From assembly GCA_023266245.1 (NCBI GenBank), contig JAHFRO010000132.1, positions 1 through 6,608 of the forward strand: a stretch of 6,608 nucleotides of DNA, in the 5' to 3' direction. Origin of the DNA: Betaproteobacteria bacterium (GTDB lineage Bacteria > Pseudomonadota > Gammaproteobacteria > Burkholderiales > SG8-41). A model generated the notes under the pieces. That model searched no databases. It was not told the DNA's origin and saw only the letters and a list, made by a program, of their open reading frames with translations. Below are positions 5,210 through 6,608 of the stretch, in pieces (within the stretch, counting starts at the first letter, position 1; each line of letters begins with the position of its first letter). A program made the translations under genes and the position numbers.

Positions 5210-6246
5210 CGGGGGTCGCGGCGGGGAGCCGCTGGCGCCGGTGGTGGCCGTGGCTCGGCGGGCTGGTCGGCATTGCGGCGCTCGCCTGGGTGCTGCGGCG
5301 CTTTGACCTCGACAGTTTCCGCGCCGTCCTCGTCGGTGCCGACATTCGCTTCCTCCTGCTGGTGCCGTTCGCTATTGCCGCCGAGCAGTTGGTGCGGGCC
5401 TGGAAGTGGCGCCAAATCCTCTACCCGATGCGGCCGGTCGGTACGCTTCCACTCTTCGGTGCGATCATGGCGGGCTACCTGGCGGGCCTGCTGATCCCGT
5501 TCGGCTTCTCCGCGCTGGCGCGAGCCTGGCTTGTCGCGCGCCGTGAGGGCCTGACCACCAGCGGCGTACTCGCGACCGTCGCGCTCGACCGGCTGACCGA
5601 CGGCATCGTCTTCGCCCTCCTAGTCCCGGTTGCCTTGCTCCTTGTCGCCTTCCCCGACCCGACCGGCGACATTCGCGCCGGGCTGGCCTGGGGCGCGGCG
5701 GGTAGCTTCGTGTTGTTCGTCCTCCTGCTGCTCGCTCTTGCAGTCTACAAGCGCGTGACTTTGCGCCCCGGCGGATGGCTCGTGCACCTCATTGAGCGCC
5801 TGCCGGTGCGTGTCGCCGGGCCGGTACGGCGGGTTGCCGGGTCCTTTGCGGCCGGCATCGTCTGGCCGCGCGAGTTCTGGCGCGGATTCGGCATCGTGCT
5901 TGCGACCGTGGTGATCAAACTTATCGCCGCCACGCATTTCCTGTGGGCGGGCCTCGCCTTCGGAGTCATCCTGCAACCGGGGCAGTACCTGTTCCTGATC
6001 GTGGTCCTCGGCTTCCTGGTGATTCTGGGGCATTTCGCGCGGATCCCTGGTAGCTTCATCATTGGTGCGGTGTTCGCACTCGGTCTGTTTGGTGTCGCCG
6101 AGGAGCCGGCACTCGCCATGGCGCTCATCGTTCAGGGGTCAAGCCTCCTCACCGTCACCGGCATCGGCGCCTTCGCGCTGTGGCGCCAGGGAGTGGCGCT
6201 CGCTGACCTGCGCACCGCTGGAGCACAGCATGCCGGGAGCGGCTGA
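5206..6246 (+). CDS. LPG-synthase-TM/YbhN-type (UPF0104) integral membrane protein
   Basis: This 346-residue polytopic inner-membrane protein has about eight hydrophobic segments. Family features are visible in order: a first segment with basic flank (WVLRRFDLDSFRAVL, 28-42), WKWRQIL (67-72), GFSALARAWLVARREGL (100-116) and ATVALDRLTD (123-132). The last two match the conserved middle of the lysylphosphatidylglycerol synthetase transmembrane family (PF03706), which covers MprF-like flippase domains and many uncharacterised YbhN proteins. No aminoacyl-phospholipid synthase domain is attached, so lysyl-lipid synthesis is not implied; lipid or polyprenyl-linked transport is a reasonable guess. 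It starts at GTG 5206 with GAGG 7 bases upstream, and the GTGA overlap couples it to the cyclotransferase gene. It is shorter than MprF (over 800 residues) but normal for the stand-alone family. Any link to metals is only by position. Confidence 0.87.
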   Translation: MTGVAAGSRWRRWWPWLGGLVGIAALAWVLRRFDLDSFRAVLVGADIRFLLLVPFAIAAEQLVRAWKWRQILYPMRPVGTLPLFGAIMAGYLAGLLIPFGFSALARAWLVARREGLTTSGVLATVALDRLTDGIVFALLVPVALLLVAFPDPTGDIRAGLAWGAAGSFVLFVLLLLALAVYKRVTLRPGGWLVHLIERLPVRVAGPVRRVAGSFAAGIVWPREFWRGFGIVLATVVIKLIAATHFLWAGLAFGVILQPGQYLFLIVVLGFLVILGHFARIPGSFIIGAVFALGLFGVAEEPALAMALIVQGSSLLTVTGIGAFALWRQGVALADLRTAGAQHAGSG

Positions 6247-6608
6247 TTCGAAGCGGCGCTTCTGGCACATCTCGGTCGCCGGTATCTTTTTCCAAGGCGG
6301 CGCGGCGGCGGTTGATACCAGCACCATCGTGGCGGCGCTCGTCCATGGGCTGACAGGCAGTGCCTTCGCGGTCGGCGCGGCGGCGGGCATCGCCCGCTTC
6401 GGCTGGCTGTTCCCGCAACTCTTCGTCGCTTACTACGCGCAGCGACGTGCGCGGCGCCTAGCGTTCTACGCGGTCGGCGCGTTCGGCCGCGTGGCGTGCC
6501 TTGCCGTTCTCGCCGGATTGCTGTGGTATCTCGCCAGCCCCGGGGGCGCATTGGTGATCGTCCTGTTCTTCGCGATCTGGACCGTCTACGCCTTCGTCAG
6601 CGGTATCG
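6230..6608 (+). CDS. Major facilitator superfamily transporter (3' partial)
   Basis: The frame starts at ATG 6230, with GGAG at 6220-6223 six bases upstream, and runs off the window after 126 codons. It overlaps the preceding gene by 17 nt. The visible part has an N-terminal cytoplasmic stretch, then segments at about 13-38, 43-70, 79-102 and 106-126. Between segments two and three lies a basic loop, AQRRARRLAFYAVGAFGR (70-87), the usual position of the MFS loop 2-3 signature, though the canonical GxLaDrxGrR is not exact. This arrangement points to a major facilitator of the type with a PQLFVAYYAQRR loop. Substrate and completeness cannot be judged. It is probably the fifth gene of the unit that starts at the second MerR-type promoter. 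Confidence 0.78.
   Translation, partial: MPGAADSKRRFWHISVAGIFFQGGAAAVDTSTIVAALVHGLTGSAFAVGAAAGIARFGWLFPQLFVAYYAQRRARRLAFYAVGAFGRVACLAVLAGLLWYLASPGGALVIVLFFAIWTVYAFVSGI

Overview
The window is GC-rich (roughly two thirds G+C by eye) and densely packed on the + strand, with start/stop overlaps and Shine-Dalgarno sites typical of bacteria. Codon bias and the gene types fit a high-GC proteobacterium, but no marker fixes the genus. I read it as a heavy-metal handling island made of two MerR-controlled units, followed by genes of less obvious metal connection. Every supported gene is on the + strand. No RNA genes, insertion sequences, CRISPR arrays or convincing terminators were seen.

Unit 1 (2-3904): a MerR-family sensor with its 5' end cut off by the window and with the cysteine spacing of Hg/Zn/Cd/Pb sensors; a 71-residue cytoplasmic HMA metallochaperone; a six-segment CcdA/DsbD-like membrane protein that overlaps the chaperone by 4 nt; then, behind its own MerR-type promoter with a long spacer (1389-1420), an 816-residue P1B-type metal ATPase. 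The ATPase is atypical: YPC replaces the CPC transport motif, and an extra pair of hydrophobic segments lies near the N terminus.

Unit 2 (3933-6608 and beyond): a second MerR-type promoter with a 15-bp palindrome in a 19-bp spacer drives a second MerR regulator whose C-terminal cysteines are displaced from the usual metal loop. Close behind come a 63-residue protein opening with a HypB-like MCELCGCG motif, a gamma-glutamylcyclotransferase-like protein, a YbhN/LPG-synthase-type membrane protein and the first 126 residues of an MFS transporter. Overlaps or short gaps link all five, so they probably share one transcript.

Working model (inference): unit 1 senses a soft or borderline metal, buffers it in the cytosol, manages thiol redox at the membrane and exports the metal. 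Unit 2 adds a second sensor, a small Cys-rich metal-binding protein and possibly glutathione or gamma-glutamyl turnover. The metal itself cannot be settled from sequence: the first operator looks ZntR/CadR/PbrR-like, while the second operator and the ATPase look closer to copper systems.
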